DNA of 64,000 nt from Mucilaginibacter roseus (GCF_021215455.1 NZ_JAJPWV010000001.1:248001-312000); one strand, 5' to 3'. Positions 43,248 through 53,256 are shown, counted from the first letter of the stretch. Made by a program: numbers and translations. Notes: generated from the sequence alone by a model not told the origin.

Positions 43248-43844
43248 ATGTATTGGTACGAAGAAGACGTTAAGCAGTTAGAGAAAAGGAGCCAGCAACT
43301 TACCTATGAGCCCGAAACATTATTTTACGGCAGCTCATCCATAAGGTTATGGGAGAACCTGTATAATGATTTTGCCGACCTTAAACCCATCAACCTGGGC
43401 TTTGGCGGATCCACATTAGCTGCCTGCGTATGGTTTTTTGAGCGGATAATGCTTACCTATAAACCTAAGAGGCTGGTGGTTTACGCCGGTGATAACGACC
43501 TTGGCGACGGACGTACGCCAGAAGAAGTCTATATTTTTTTTAAGCAGCTTATGGTTGAGGTTAGCCGGCGTTTTGGTAACATACCATGCTATTACATATC
43601 GCTTAAGCCAAGCATCAGCAGGCGCAATATCATCGACAGGTTTAAGTACACCAACAATTTAATTGAGACAGAAATAGTTAAAAGCAGCAACAACTGGCAT
43701 TTTATCAATATATTTAGCCATATGGTTGATGCAGGCGACTATCCGAAAGGTAAATACTTTGTTAATGACGGTTTGCATTTGAGCAAGGAGGGCTACGAGT
43801 TATGGAAGCAAGTGGTTGCCGAACAGTTGTATCGCCATCATTAA
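43248..43844 (+). CDS. SGNH/GDSL-family hydrolase
   Basis: A 198-residue protein of the SGNH hydrolase superfamily without a signal peptide. Block I is FYGSSSIRLW (nucleophile in the Ser29-31 run). Block II Gly lies in NLGFGGSTLAA, block III Asn in VVYAGDNDLGDG, and block V Asp/His in FVNDGLHLSKEGYE. The pattern matches small acyl-esterase/lipase-like proteins that remove acetyl groups from sugars or lipids. The substrate is unknown. The esterase gene follows after 64 bases on the same strand. Confidence 0.9.
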   Translation: MYWYEEDVKQLEKRSQQLTYEPETLFYGSSSIRLWENLYNDFADLKPINLGFGGSTLAACVWFFERIMLTYKPKRLVVYAGDNDLGDGRTPEEVYIFFKQLMVEVSRRFGNIPCYYISLKPSISRRNIIDRFKYTNNLIETEIVKSSNNWHFINIFSHMVDAGDYPKGKYFVNDGLHLSKEGYELWKQVVAEQLYRHH

Positions 43845-43908
43845 CTATTTGTTCATAATTAAGTAACATGCGCTACTGATATTCACTACCAAAAGCTATG
43901 CCTCCTCA

Positions 43909-44637
43909 ATGAATCGCGAATATCATAAATGGTATAGTACCCATTTGCAATGCAACATGGAGCTTTTGGTGTTCGGGCACAGCGGTCGGGCCGTACTTTT
44001 CTTTCCTACGCGGATGGCCCGGTTTTACGATTACGAAAATTGGGGTATAATTGAAGTATTGCGTGATCAGCTTGATAACGGGCAATTACAGGTATATTGC
44101 GTAGATAGCATAGATGCCGAAAGCTTTTATAATCAAGCCATTCACCCATCAGAAAGAATAGCCCGGCATCTTCAATATGAAGATTACATATTGCAGGAAG
44201 TACTACCTTTTATCCGATCAAAAAATAATACCGGGGTATTGGAAGTGGCCGGGTGCAGCATGGGGGCATTTCATGCCGCAAACATTGCGCTTAAGCATCC
44301 GGCACTATTTAACAAAGTGATATGCATGAGCGGCCGGTACGATCTTACACGTTACATTAATGATTTTAAGGATCTGTTTGATGGCTACCGCAATGATAAC
44401 ATCTACTACAACTCACCCATACAATTCATGGGTAATATGCAACAGAGCGACTTGCTCGATAGCATCCGTAGGTCGGAATACATATTTGCTATAGGCGAAA
44501 CCGACCCTTTCCTGGCAAATAATTACGAGTTTAGTCAGCTATTGTGGGATAAAGGCATTCCAAATAACTTGTATATATGGGATAATTATGCGCATCGCCC
44601 TCGTTACTGGCGACAAATGGTGAGGTTATATCTTTAA
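43909..44637 (+). CDS. Alpha/beta-hydrolase esterase (EstA/Esterase D-like family)
   Basis: A 242-residue cytoplasmic alpha/beta-hydrolase of the putative esterase (PF00756-like) family. The nucleophile elbow is VAGCSMGAFHA, with Ser at about 118. The catalytic acid is probably in FAIGETDPF and the His in NYAHRPRYW. It begins MNREYHKWYSTHLQCNMELLVFGHSG, typical of short cytoplasmic members. The substrate is unknown. Downstream of the SGNH hydrolase, it may act on related acylated compounds. Its stop codon interlocks with that of the convergent outer-membrane protein gene. Confidence 0.88.
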   Translation: MNREYHKWYSTHLQCNMELLVFGHSGRAVLFFPTRMARFYDYENWGIIEVLRDQLDNGQLQVYCVDSIDAESFYNQAIHPSERIARHLQYEDYILQEVLPFIRSKNNTGVLEVAGCSMGAFHAANIALKHPALFNKVICMSGRYDLTRYINDFKDLFDGYRNDNIYYNSPIQFMGNMQQSDLLDSIRRSEYIFAIGETDPFLANNYEFSQLLWDKGIPNNLYIWDNYAHRPRYWRQMVRLYL

Positions 44638-47471
44638 AATATACTTACAGGCAGCACAATTTCAAACCTATCACGCCCTGTACCGCCAAACAGATCAGGA
44701 TCAAGCAGCCGGCTGTATCTTAAGCCGAATGAGATAGATGTTTCATTAAAGACCTTCGTATCAAAAAACACCGCTCCGCCCACACTGCGGAAGTTCGCTT
44801 TAAACTTATTGCCCGTGTTGTAAAAATCCGACGCGCGGGTGTATTCATAAAATGCGTTACCCCTGATACGCAACAGGTAGATGGTATTGGCTACGCCGGC
44901 ATCTGGATAAGCAATTGGGAAATGATAATTTGCGCCAAGTTTATCCATCCGGTACAGGTTTTCAACAGAATATCCTTTTGAAAATGGAAAGTTGTTTGAA
45001 AAGCTTACCTCGTTATTCAGGCCATGTTCCTGGTGAGCGGCGTTAATAACCAAACTGTGGTTAGGCCATAAACCGGGTAAGTAAAAGGTACCGGATGCCA
45101 AATACTGATGCGCCGGCAAACTTAAACCGTTTTTATAGATAAACAAAAACGATTGCCCCCAGCGCGGGTTGATATGCTGCCTTGCCTGCTGAATACGGGT
45201 TGAAAATGAGAGGTAACTGTTAAGATATGTAAAGTGCCTGTTAAACGCTTCAAAACCGTCCTGGTAATTGGTTTGCGCGTAGTATATATCAGTACCTACA
45301 TTAAGGCCGGTAATTTTTTTGCCTCGTGTAAAGTTAAAAGGCAATTGGATGCCGCCATGTATGTTAAACTCGTTCCAGTAAATATCGCTGCCCCGGTATA
45401 TGCGCCTGCGTTCATAAATGTAGTCGGCACCCGATGAAAGATAAGGAAAAAGCGCGCCATAAATGAAATCAAAACCCGCTTGTTTATAGCCCTCATTACG
45501 GTTGTAATTAAAGTAAATATTCGACTCAAATGTGTTCAGTATATTTTGTCCGGCTATTGATATGCGGTAATCCGGGTCACTGATCTCCGGTATCAGGCTA
45601 TGAAAATTGAAAAGGTTATAACCTTTCTTGTATTTGGTAACCGGGTAGTTATATACCGTATCTTCAACCCGCTCAATTAAGCCCGATGCTACGTTTTTGT
45701 TAAGCGACGAAACGCGGTAACCGGGCAAACCACCCGGCAGCTCATTAGCACTTACGGCGTCCCATTGCATATCGCGCTTATCGGCTTGCGTAATTTGATA
45801 GCCGCTTGCAGTGAAACCCACCCAAGCTACTTTATTGGCTGATGTTGTTGGTTGATAGCTCCCGATTGTTTTAACGTTACTACGTAGCTTAAATAGCTTT
45901 TTATAGGTAATTGAAAAGGCAAACAACTCGTCATTATTTCCGGATGTACCGGTAAAGTAAATAGTATCCTGCTTAACACTGGTATAGCCTATTGGCTGAT
46001 AACCGAATGACAGTAATGTTTCCTGGCTGCCGGTAATTGCGTTTACCTTAATTATACCCATCTCGCCCTTGGCGTTGCGGGCAGCGGAGATGATATTATT
46101 GCCATTAAACTTTGGATATGTATAGAATAAGTGGCTTATATTAGGCAAAACCGATATAAGCTTACCCGATTGTGCATCAAGTATATGTAATGCTGATTTA
46201 CCATCTGGATTTACCTGAACAGCTACAATCCTACTGCCATTAGTGCTGAACGATGGAGAAAAATATTTGGTTTTGTTGGTGATAGTGCGTTCACGCCCGT
46301 TGTTAACGTCGACCACCCTTAACTCATGGTAATTGCGATAACCCCACCGCAGATCGCGCCGATAGGCGGCGTACACTATTTTGCCATTGCTATAATCAAA
46401 ATACCTGTCCTGCGATATAGCGCGAGTGGTGATCTTCCGCTCGTTGCTTCCTGTACGAATAACGAAAGACGCTATATTATCGTAAGGGCTTTTCAGATAA
46501 ATTATCGTGCTGTCATTTACAAAAACCGGAAACTCTTCATCGGCAACAAAGTGCTTTGCCGATTTTTGCGGCGGTGCATCGTTAAACTGCTGCCTGAAAT
46601 AATTTAACGCGTCAGTACGAAAAGCTGGGAAGTTTACGCCTGTATGCTTTTTAACACTGTTTTGAAACGGATAGAATAAGCTTTTATAAGCCGCGGCATC
46701 ATGGGTAACATCGCGCCAAAAAGCATCGCCATATTGTTCACGTCCGTAAGCTACCATCATATAACCCAGGGGGTAATGGTTGGGCACGTAATCAATGTAC
46801 GATCCGTTACGCAACTTCATCCAGCTATAGTTTTTGCCGGCAGCCCATAACCCGCGAAAGCCGTTGTAAAAATATGGTAAGCGCCCACGGCCTTGTGCGC
46901 TAACCAGCGTTTCGTTATAAACAGCATCTCCCTCAAAAAACCAGTTAGGAACGCTCAGCGCATTGCCGAACGCTTGCCCGCCTTCGCCAAACAAAACCTT
47001 TAAAATGTGAGATAAGCCTACGTTAAAGTTATTGTACTGCTGAACATGCCTAAACTCATGAACAGCAAGCATTTCTGGCCATTGTATACTACCCAGTTCG
47101 AAACTATTTTGCTGTGGCGTTAGGTAAAACTCGCTGCGAAAAGGCGCCAGGCCTACATAGCCATTACTCTCCGTAGTTTGGTTCTGTAATACGATGTTTA
47201 CCTGCTTTTGCTTGGAGCCGATGGTAGGCTTTACAACGTTATTTATACGGTTGATCAGCACAGTTACCCTTAATCCGGTGCTATCCATCCCGGCTGGAAA
47301 TATTACCCGCGCGGCTGGCGTGTTAAACTGTTTCCATTGTAATGATGGTGGGTTACCGCCAAAGGTTTGTGCTTTACCATCTGTAAAAAACACCAACAAA
47401 AAAAAGCTTAAAAATATAGCGGGCAGATTTTTGGTAAAATAGCCTGTGTAACTCGTTAAATGCCTGCCCAT
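44634..47471 (-). CDS. Outer-membrane protein with HExxH peptidase-like, beta-propeller and barrel regions
   Basis: A 945-residue exported protein (hydrophobic leader about 13-35). Residues about 60-290 hold a metallopeptidase-like domain with AVHEFRHVQQ (HExxH, about 135-145) and NWFFEGDAVYNE (possible third zinc ligand). About 300-620 form a TolB/WD40-like propeller (repeats such as GKIVYAAYRRDLRWGYRN, FSPSFSTNGSRIVAVQVNPDG). The last about 300 residues are beta-strand-rich and end in EIVLPVSIF, a beta-barrel C-terminus. It probably sits in the outer membrane. Protease activity is plausible but unproven. Confidence 0.8.
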   Translation of the reverse strand: MGRHLTSYTGYFTKNLPAIFLSFFLLVFFTDGKAQTFGGNPPSLQWKQFNTPAARVIFPAGMDSTGLRVTVLINRINNVVKPTIGSKQKQVNIVLQNQTTESNGYVGLAPFRSEFYLTPQQNSFELGSIQWPEMLAVHEFRHVQQYNNFNVGLSHILKVLFGEGGQAFGNALSVPNWFFEGDAVYNETLVSAQGRGRLPYFYNGFRGLWAAGKNYSWMKLRNGSYIDYVPNHYPLGYMMVAYGREQYGDAFWRDVTHDAAAYKSLFYPFQNSVKKHTGVNFPAFRTDALNYFRQQFNDAPPQKSAKHFVADEEFPVFVNDSTIIYLKSPYDNIASFVIRTGSNERKITTRAISQDRYFDYSNGKIVYAAYRRDLRWGYRNYHELRVVDVNNGRERTITNKTKYFSPSFSTNGSRIVAVQVNPDGKSALHILDAQSGKLISVLPNISHLFYTYPKFNGNNIISAARNAKGEMGIIKVNAITGSQETLLSFGYQPIGYTSVKQDTIYFTGTSGNNDELFAFSITYKKLFKLRSNVKTIGSYQPTTSANKVAWVGFTASGYQITQADKRDMQWDAVSANELPGGLPGYRVSSLNKNVASGLIERVEDTVYNYPVTKYKKGYNLFNFHSLIPEISDPDYRISIAGQNILNTFESNIYFNYNRNEGYKQAGFDFIYGALFPYLSSGADYIYERRRIYRGSDIYWNEFNIHGGIQLPFNFTRGKKITGLNVGTDIYYAQTNYQDGFEAFNRHFTYLNSYLSFSTRIQQARQHINPRWGQSFLFIYKNGLSLPAHQYLASGTFYLPGLWPNHSLVINAAHQEHGLNNEVSFSNNFPFSKGYSVENLYRMDKLGANYHFPIAYPDAGVANTIYLLRIRGNAFYEYTRASDFYNTGNKFKANFRSVGGAVFFDTKVFNETSISFGLRYSRLLDPDLFGGTGRDRFEIVLPVSIF

Positions 47472-47566
47472 TCGAAGTAAATAATCGGGGCGACAAAAAT
47501 ATAAATAATTATGCTATCAGCATCGTAATTAGAGATTAAAAAGACATTCGGCCTGTTAAATCTTAT

Positions 47567-47574
47567 TACATTTG
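47567..47574 (+). promoter_or_regulatory. -7 promoter element before hscA-like gene
   Basis: TACATTTG, eight bases before the end of the leader to the ATG at 47582. The predicted leader is about three bases, so the mRNA is nearly leaderless. No convincing TTG at -33. Confidence 0.4.
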
Positions 47575-47581
47575 CCGTGTT

Positions 47582-49438
47582 ATGGCTAAAGTTTCTATAA
47601 ACCTGGCAACAGGCTCATTGCAGAAGGAAGAAATTATTGTAGGTATTGACCTGGGCACAACCAACTCTTTGGTTGCGTTCATTAATCCTGATAAAAATGC
47701 GCAGGTAATTAACGATGCCGGCAAGGGGGTGTTAGTGCCGTCGGTTGTTCACTTTGGGCAAACCGGCGAAGTAACGGTTGGTAACGATGCTAAAAACTAC
47801 CTGGTTACCGATCCGCAGAATACCATATTTTCCGTAAAGCGTTTGCTGGGCCGCTCATACCGTGACATTGAAAATTACAAAGACTTTTTCTCGTACAAAG
47901 TTATTGATGATAACAGCGAAAGCCTGGTAAAAATAAAGGTTGGCGACAAGTTTTACACACCTATCGAGTTATCCGGACTTATACTTAAAGAGTTAAAAGA
48001 GCGTGCCGAGCATGCCCTAAAAACACCTGTTAACCGCGCTGTAATAACCGTACCTGCCTACTTTAATGATTCGCAGCGCCAGGCCACGCGCGATGCGGGT
48101 AAACTTGCCGGGTTAGACGTATTACGTATTGTGAACGAGCCTACCGCCGCAAGTTTGGCCTATGGCATAGGTCTAAATCCCGACGAAACCAAAACCATAG
48201 CCGTGTACGATCTGGGCGGCGGCACGTTTGATGTATCCATACTGCAAATACAAAACGGCATTTTTGAAGTGCTGGCCACCAATGGCGATACCTTTTTGGG
48301 CGGCGATGATTTTGACCGCGCCATTATAGATTACTGGATTGAGAAAAACAATTTAGATAAAGCGCAGCTTGCGGAAAACCGAGAACTATCGCAGCAATTA
48401 CGTTTAAAGGCCGAGGAAGCTAAAAAATCTTTCGCCCACCAAAGCCTTTTTAATGAACAACTGGGCGATATATGGTGTACGCTGGATAAACAGACCTTTG
48501 AGCAGCTAATATTGCCTAAAGTGCAGCAAACCATCACCTGCTGCCAAAACGCGCTTAAAGACGCGAAACTAAGCGTTAAGCAGATTGATGAAGTAGTGAT
48601 GGTAGGTGGATCAACCCGCACGGCGCTGGTTAAGCAAATGGTAGCTGAGTTCTTCGGTCGCCCGGTGCATGATGAGGTAAACCCTGATGAGGTGGTTGCC
48701 TTAGGGGCCGCAATACAGGCTGATATTATGGCCGGTAACCGTAAGGATATTTTATTACTGGATGTCACCCCGCTTTCGCTGGGTATTGAAACTATGGGTG
48801 GCCTGATGGATGTGATCATCCCCCGTAATGCTAAGGTGCCTACCAAGGCAGGCAGGCAGTACACCACCTCAGTTGACGGACAGGTTAACATGAAAGTTGC
48901 GGTATACCAAGGCGAACGCGACCTGGTGAAAGAGAACCGCAAACTGGCCGAGTTTAACCTGAAAGGAATACCGGCAATGCCGGCAGGTTTCCCAAAGATC
49001 GACATAAATTTTTTATTGAATGCCGACGGTATTTTAAAGGTGCAGGCCATTGAGTTACGGTCGGGAGTTAAACAAGAAGTTGAGGTAAAACCGACCTATG
49101 GAATTACTGATGATCAGGTAGAGCAAATGCTTATGGATAGCATTACCCACGCCAAGGACGACGTAAGTCAGCGCATGATTATTGAGGCGCGTACCGAAGG
49201 TGAACAAATGATATATACTGTAGAGCGCTTTTTGCAGAAGCACGGCACCTCAGTATCTGCTGAAGAAACAGCTCAAACTAACGAGCATGTAGCGGCACTT
49301 AAGCAAGCATTAAATAGCGGCGATAAGGATTTGATACATAAACGCATTGATGAGCTAAACGAATTTACACGCCCCTTTGCCGAGCGATTGATGGATCAGG
49401 CTATAAGCCATGCCATGAAGGGTAAGAGTATTGACTAA
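47582..49438 (+). CDS. hscA: Hsp70-family chaperone, HscA-like
   Basis: A 618-residue Hsp70. The ATPase domain has [54 protein letters not shown], and [14 protein letters not shown]. The substrate-binding domain starts [14 protein letters not shown] and a short helical lid ends the protein. The N-terminal extension ([14 protein letters not shown]), the total length and the lack of a long disordered C-tail fit HscA of iron-sulfur cluster assembly better than DnaK. The Isc partners are not nearby. A -7-like element lies eight bases upstream of the ATG. Confidence 0.85.
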   Translation: MAKVSINLATGSLQKEEIIVGIDLGTTNSLVAFINPDKNAQVINDAGKGVLVPSVVHFGQTGEVTVGNDAKNYLVTDPQNTIFSVKRLLGRSYRDIENYKDFFSYKVIDDNSESLVKIKVGDKFYTPIELSGLILKELKERAEHALKTPVNRAVITVPAYFNDSQRQATRDAGKLAGLDVLRIVNEPTAASLAYGIGLNPDETKTIAVYDLGGGTFDVSILQIQNGIFEVLATNGDTFLGGDDFDRAIIDYWIEKNNLDKAQLAENRELSQQLRLKAEEAKKSFAHQSLFNEQLGDIWCTLDKQTFEQLILPKVQQTITCCQNALKDAKLSVKQIDEVVMVGGSTRTALVKQMVAEFFGRPVHDEVNPDEVVALGAAIQADIMAGNRKDILLLDVTPLSLGIETMGGLMDVIIPRNAKVPTKAGRQYTTSVDGQVNMKVAVYQGERDLVKENRKLAEFNLKGIPAMPAGFPKIDINFLLNADGILKVQAIELRSGVKQEVEVKPTYGITDDQVEQMLMDSITHAKDDVSQRMIIEARTEGEQMIYTVERFLQKHGTSVSAEETAQTNEHVAALKQALNSGDKDLIHKRIDELNEFTRPFAERLMDQAISHAMKGKSID

Positions 49439-49557
49439 TAGGTTTAAAATACTTGCTGAGCTACAACTATTTGCTACGGTCGAAAAAATATGTCTGACTG
49501 ATGTCTCGGGAAAAAAGTATAATCAAAACAAACTAAAAAAATCATCAACATAGTAAT

Positions 49558-49593
49558 GATAAAAAACAACCCCGGTAGCGGAACATACCGGGG
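49558..49593 (-). terminator. Terminator of the 129-residue gene (minus strand)
   Basis: Stem CCCCGGTA/TACCGGGG with an 8-base loop (49570-49593), read on the minus strand and followed by TTGTTTTTTAT. On the plus strand no T tract follows, so it serves the minus gene. Confidence 0.8.
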
Positions 49594-49665
49594 CTGCTTA
49601 CCTGATCGTATCAGTCGGTTCTACTGTTAGATGTAGCGTCGCTCATGCCTGTATAGTACATTGTT

Positions 49666-50055
49666 TTAATCTGCGTCTTCGTCAGGCGTAAAGTCCTTGT
49701 CTGAGCGTGACGCCTCGTAATTAGGTTCTCCGTCCTGTTCCTCGTTTTTGAAATTCACCTTGTCGTTTTTCTCGTCAGACGGTTCTGTACGAGCAAAGTA
49801 CGCATTAGTATAACCCGCGTTTTGTGAGGGGTTATTAGGCGCATCGCCGGACGGTGTATTGTTCTCCTCGCCAAAAGCATGGCCACCATATCCGTGGCTT
49901 TCCATACCCGGAGCATCGGCCTTTTTTACCTCGCCACCCAATATGGATTTTTTTAGGTTTTCCTCTTTCAGATTGCTATCATCATCAACCGGATAAGCAT
50001 TGGCTTCGCTTTTCGGGTTGTTGTTCTTTAATTCATCATCGCTATAAGCATTCAT
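49666..50055 (-). CDS. Acidic, probably disordered protein of unknown function
   Basis: A 129-residue hydrophilic protein dominated by Asp, Glu, Asn, Lys and Gly, with few hydrophobic residues. It has no signal peptide or membrane helix and no recognised domain. A mid-region is Gly/His-rich (GMESHGYGGHAFGEENN). Composition suggests a disordered cytoplasmic protein, perhaps stress- or desiccation-related (inference). The minus-strand terminator downstream and an isolated position suggest it is a real monocistronic gene. Confidence 0.65.
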   Translation of the reverse strand: MNAYSDDELKNNNPKSEANAYPVDDDSNLKEENLKKSILGGEVKKADAPGMESHGYGGHAFGEENNTPSGDAPNNPSQNAGYTNAYFARTEPSDEKNDKVNFKNEEQDGEPNYEASRSDKDFTPDEDAD

Positions 50056-50198
50056 AACATTAGTTATTGGTACTTATAAATAAGCCTTGGCGTGATGAAA
50101 TTGTTTTTATTAGTTAATAGATTGTAGTTATAGATCATGATTCATTGTAAAGATGCTGTTTTGCATATTCCGACGATGAACCATTAACCATGAACTGC

Positions 50199-50831
50199 TC
50201 AAAACACCTTAGCGCGTATTTCCTTTGCTATCTCTTCCGTTATGCTGATGATATCTTCAGCTACATGGCCGTTGTTAAGTACTACCTTATGGCATTCATC
50301 TTTATAAGGCAGCAAATACTCTCTATATGCAGGCACCACATGGTTAACCCATTTGTATTGCACGTCATCGTTTGAGTAGCCCCGCTCAATTAAATCGCGT
50401 TTCAGGCGGCGTTGCAGCGCAACATCTTCGTCAGCATCAATAAATACCTTTAAATCCAGCATGTCGGCAATTTTGCGGAAATGCAGAATAAACAAACCCT
50501 CAACAATCAATATCGGAGCCGATTTTATCTCGAGCGTTTTTGGCTTGGCGTTCGGGTTATTAAATGTGTATTCGAGTTTGGTAATGCTTTGGTTGTTCAG
50601 CAGCGCCTCAATATCATTTTCAAAATGAGTATGGTCAATGGTGGCGGGGAGGTCAAAGTTATATAGCTTATTTTCTTCGGCCGTCATGTTCTGCGCAACC
50701 GGGAAGTAATAATCGTCCTGCGATACAAGGGCAACCTCGCTGTTGCTGAAATGCTTTAAAAAACACTTTAAAAAAAAAGTTTTGCCAGAGCCGCTGCCAC
50801 CGGCTATGCCAACTATATAGGGTTTATTCAT
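50199..50831 (-). CDS. udk: Uridine kinase
   Basis: A 210-residue P-loop kinase that phosphorylates uridine or cytidine. Walker A is GIAGGSGSGKTFF at about 8-20. Further landmarks are SQDDYYFP (substrate Asp and Tyr), the DLPATIDH segment, IVEGLFILHF (Walker B) and RRLKRDLIERGYS (lid arginines). The length is typical. Its start overlaps the end of the LysM gene by 8 bp, so the two are translationally linked. Confidence 0.93.
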   Translation of the reverse strand: MNKPYIVGIAGGSGSGKTFFLKCFLKHFSNSEVALVSQDDYYFPVAQNMTAEENKLYNFDLPATIDHTHFENDIEALLNNQSITKLEYTFNNPNAKPKTLEIKSAPILIVEGLFILHFRKIADMLDLKVFIDADEDVALQRRLKRDLIERGYSNDDVQYKWVNHVVPAYREYLLPYKDECHKVVLNNGHVAEDIISITEEIAKEIRAKVF

Positions 50832-51810
50832 TCGTAGTACCGTAGCTTAAATTTACGTGAAAACGTTTATCAAGCGCGCCTAATGATTCGGCTACATTCT
50901 TAGTCATAACAATGATAACGTCTTTGGTTGATTCGTTATCAGTAAAGCGGCCAACAACTTTCGCAAAGGTAGTACGGTTGGTCATCGGGTTAATGATTTT
51001 GATCACGGTGCCTATCGGGGCAGTACGGTGCAGGACCAGTTTCTTGTTCGGGTCAAGACCGGCCTCTTCCATCCAGGTAGCTACGCCTTTTTCATTTTTT
51101 TCGTACAAGCCGTAACGGTTTGGCCTTACGCCACCACCTACAGAGTCGGTTGTTGACACCGGCATCGGTTCAGTAGAGTCGCGTACTGCGGCAACCTTAT
51201 TAGTATCCGGCACTGTAACTACCGGCGGCGGCGTAGTGGTGGTTTTGTTGGCACGCACTTTAATAATTTGCCCGGCGGTAAGCGATTTTTTTGTGAGGTT
51301 GTTGATTTTTACGATGTCATCAACAGTAGTGTTAAAGCGGCGCGCAATGGCGAATAAGGTTTCACCTGCCGATACTTTGTAATCCTGATATTCGGGGATG
51401 TTGCCTGCGTCCGCAGTTGGTTGTGTTTGTTGCTGCGCTGCGGGCATGTTGTTAGCTGGTGTTTGTACTGGCTGTTGCGTAACCGGCCTGATTTGCGCTT
51501 GTTGCTGTTGGGCAGGAGGGGTAGTAGTAGCTACCTGTTGCTGGCCATCTTCATAAGGTAACTCAGTAGGTACTTTTATGACATTGCCAATGCGCATAGG
51601 CGCGTTATTATTGAATTTTATAATGGCGTTCGGCTTTACGTTGTAGCGGCGGCCTATAGCGTAATAATTATCTTTCGGATCTATTTTATGTAGGATGATC
51701 TTTTTTCCGTTTTGGTTTTCAACGCCTATTGAGTCAATCACATTACCAGCAAATACGGGAACTGAAAAGGTAAGGGTTGATATCAATAGCAAAGGGAGCT
51801 TAAATTTCAT
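50824..51810 (-). CDS. LysM-domain protein with C-terminal double-psi barrel
   Basis: A 328-residue exported protein. The signal peptide (about 1-21) ends PVFAG. Two LysM peptidoglycan-binding domains follow: about 42-82 (HKIDPKDNYYAIGRRYNVKPNAI) and about 143-190 (YKVSAGETLFAIARRFNTTVDDI), separated by a Gln/Pro-rich linker. The C-terminal about 95 residues (VLHRTAPIGTVIKIINPMTNR, FAKVVGRF) resemble the double-psi beta-barrel of RlpA-type proteins, though without the catalytic segment being evident. It probably binds the cell wall. Overlaps the downstream udk gene by 8 bp. Confidence 0.87.
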   Translation of the reverse strand: MKFKLPLLLISTLTFSVPVFAGNVIDSIGVENQNGKKIILHKIDPKDNYYAIGRRYNVKPNAIIKFNNNAPMRIGNVIKVPTELPYEDGQQQVATTTPPAQQQQAQIRPVTQQPVQTPANNMPAAQQQTQPTADAGNIPEYQDYKVSAGETLFAIARRFNTTVDDIVKINNLTKKSLTAGQIIKVRANKTTTTPPPVVTVPDTNKVAAVRDSTEPMPVSTTDSVGGGVRPNRYGLYEKNEKGVATWMEEAGLDPNKKLVLHRTAPIGTVIKIINPMTNRTTFAKVVGRFTDNESTKDVIIVMTKNVAESLGALDKRFHVNLSYGTTNE

Positions 51811-51831
51811 AATGTTTTATAATACAATAAA

Positions 51832-52593
51832 TTATAATTCCAAAACCAACAATTCGGTTCTGTTTTTGAGGCAGATAAGCCAATTTTTATGTAATACAAA
51901 CGCCTCGGGCTGTAATTTTTGTATACCGGTCATTAATAATTCTTCGTAACAAATGCGGTCGTTGTTAAGCACAAACAACCATTGTTGCAATACCCCGTCG
52001 TTTCGGGTGTGCAAAGATACAATTCTGTAACCATTGTGCTCTATATAATGTATTAAACCACCTGCGGGCTCTAAATGCTGCAATGGAAAGGGCAGTTGTA
52101 GCGGCGGCAGGTACTGCGGAACCTCAATTTGTTTAATTAACTCACTATCAGTAATTTGATTGTATGGTTTGATTGATTTGCCGGTTGTGATATCGTGTAC
52201 ATAAAGCTTTTTGGGCAGCAATTGCGTGTTAAACAATACCGGCCCTGAATTACTTAAATGGTCATATGCGAGCGAAAAGTTGCTCCATAATTCTGTCCCT
52301 TTTTCAACATCAATAGCGGTAATGCCCTTATGTACAGGCGTGCTTTCACTTTGAAAATAGTGCAGCAATAACACACCGTTGTGCGCGGTTTCCATGCCGG
52401 TAAGCCAACGCTCATGCATGGTATAGTTTTCAAAGTTTGTTTTTGCGTGTGGCAGGTTTATAGCGGCAAAGCTTGTCGTTCTGTCAGCCTCATTCCTGAT
52501 TTCGAGTGCCAGCGTTGCGGTTACCTCATCAATATCCATGCGCCAGACAGCGCCGTTAAAGCTTTTTTGTATGATGGGTTGTAACGCTGTCAT
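51832..52593 (-). CDS. DUF4905-like protein
   Basis: A 253-residue protein without a signal peptide. Its repeated blade-like segments (AVWRMDIDEVTATLALEIRN, WLTGMETAHNGVLLLHYF, GITAIDVEKGTELWSNF, KLYVHDITTGKSIKPYN) resemble a small PQQ/beta-propeller fold and match the pattern of the uncharacterised Bacteroidota family DUF4905. The family assignment is from memory and tentative. It ends 21 bases before the LysM gene on the same strand, suggesting an operon. Function unknown. Confidence 0.6.
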   Translation of the reverse strand: MTALQPIIQKSFNGAVWRMDIDEVTATLALEIRNEADRTTSFAAINLPHAKTNFENYTMHERWLTGMETAHNGVLLLHYFQSESTPVHKGITAIDVEKGTELWSNFSLAYDHLSNSGPVLFNTQLLPKKLYVHDITTGKSIKPYNQITDSELIKQIEVPQYLPPLQLPFPLQHLEPAGGLIHYIEHNGYRIVSLHTRNDGVLQQWLFVLNNDRICYEELLMTGIQKLQPEAFVLHKNWLICLKNRTELLVLEL

Positions 52594-52691
52594 AAGTTTG
52601 CAAATATCCCTATAATTATTAAAATCTGCTTAGATTTGGTACAAACATTGATTTCATAAACCTGTTAACAACAAAACAACATTTAAATCTT

Positions 52692-53171
52692 ATGGACGCT
52701 AAAGAAATAAGCCTCGAAGAACGTAAAGTAAAACCGGTGGTAGATTTGTTAAACGATCTGCTGGCCAATTACCATATTCACTACCAAAAATTAAGAGGCT
52801 GTCATTGGAATATAAAAGGACAAAACTTTTTTACCCTGCACCTTAAATTTGAAGAGTTATATACCGAAGCATTAACCACTATTGATGAACTTGCTGAACG
52901 GATTTTAACGTTAGGCAAACCGCCGCATAGCACCTTTGCCGATTATATTAAAGAGTCAACCATCAAAGAGATAAACACCATCGGTATGAAAGATACCGAT
53001 ATGGTGCGTGCGATTATTCAGGATATGGCTTTATTAATTGGCATGGAACGCGAAATTTTGGATGTAACTGCCGATGCTGGCGACGATGGCACTAACGATA
53101 TGGTTAACCGCTTTATGCAATTTAAAGAGAAAACCACCTGGATGCTACGTTCATTTGTTAACGAAGATTAA
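52692..53171 (+). CDS. dps: Dps-family DNA-binding ferritin
   Basis: A 159-residue mini-ferritin that oxidises and stores iron with peroxide and protects DNA. The ferroxidase-site residues appear in LRGCHWNIKGQNFFTLHLKFEELY (His, then Asp/Glu equivalents) and TIDELAERIL. Length is standard. It has a basic N-terminal Lys pair (EERKVK) but no long DNA-binding tail. Monocistronic with a strong terminator. Probably stress-induced (inference). Confidence 0.93.
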   Translation: MDAKEISLEERKVKPVVDLLNDLLANYHIHYQKLRGCHWNIKGQNFFTLHLKFEELYTEALTTIDELAERILTLGKPPHSTFADYIKESTIKEINTIGMKDTDMVRAIIQDMALLIGMEREILDVTADAGDDGTNDMVNRFMQFKEKTTWMLRSFVNED

Positions 53172-53212
53172 TTTGGTAGAAGTGAGATAATAGATTACGC
53201 TCATAACTAAAT

Positions 53213-53256
53213 TAAAAAGAGAAGCCCCGCTGAATCAGCGGGGCTTCTCTTTTTAT
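53213..53256. terminator. Bidirectional terminator between dps and the FadL-like gene
   Basis: AGAGAAGCCCCGCTG and its complement CAGCGGGGCTTCTCT, with a 3-base loop. The hairpin is flanked by an A run to the left and a T run to the right. Confidence 0.9.

Noticed and set aside
48331-49050. 239-codon minus-strand frame inside hscA
   Set aside because: It mirrors the codon pattern of the conserved Hsp70 gene, is Ser/Thr-rich as expected of a shadow frame, and has no domain.
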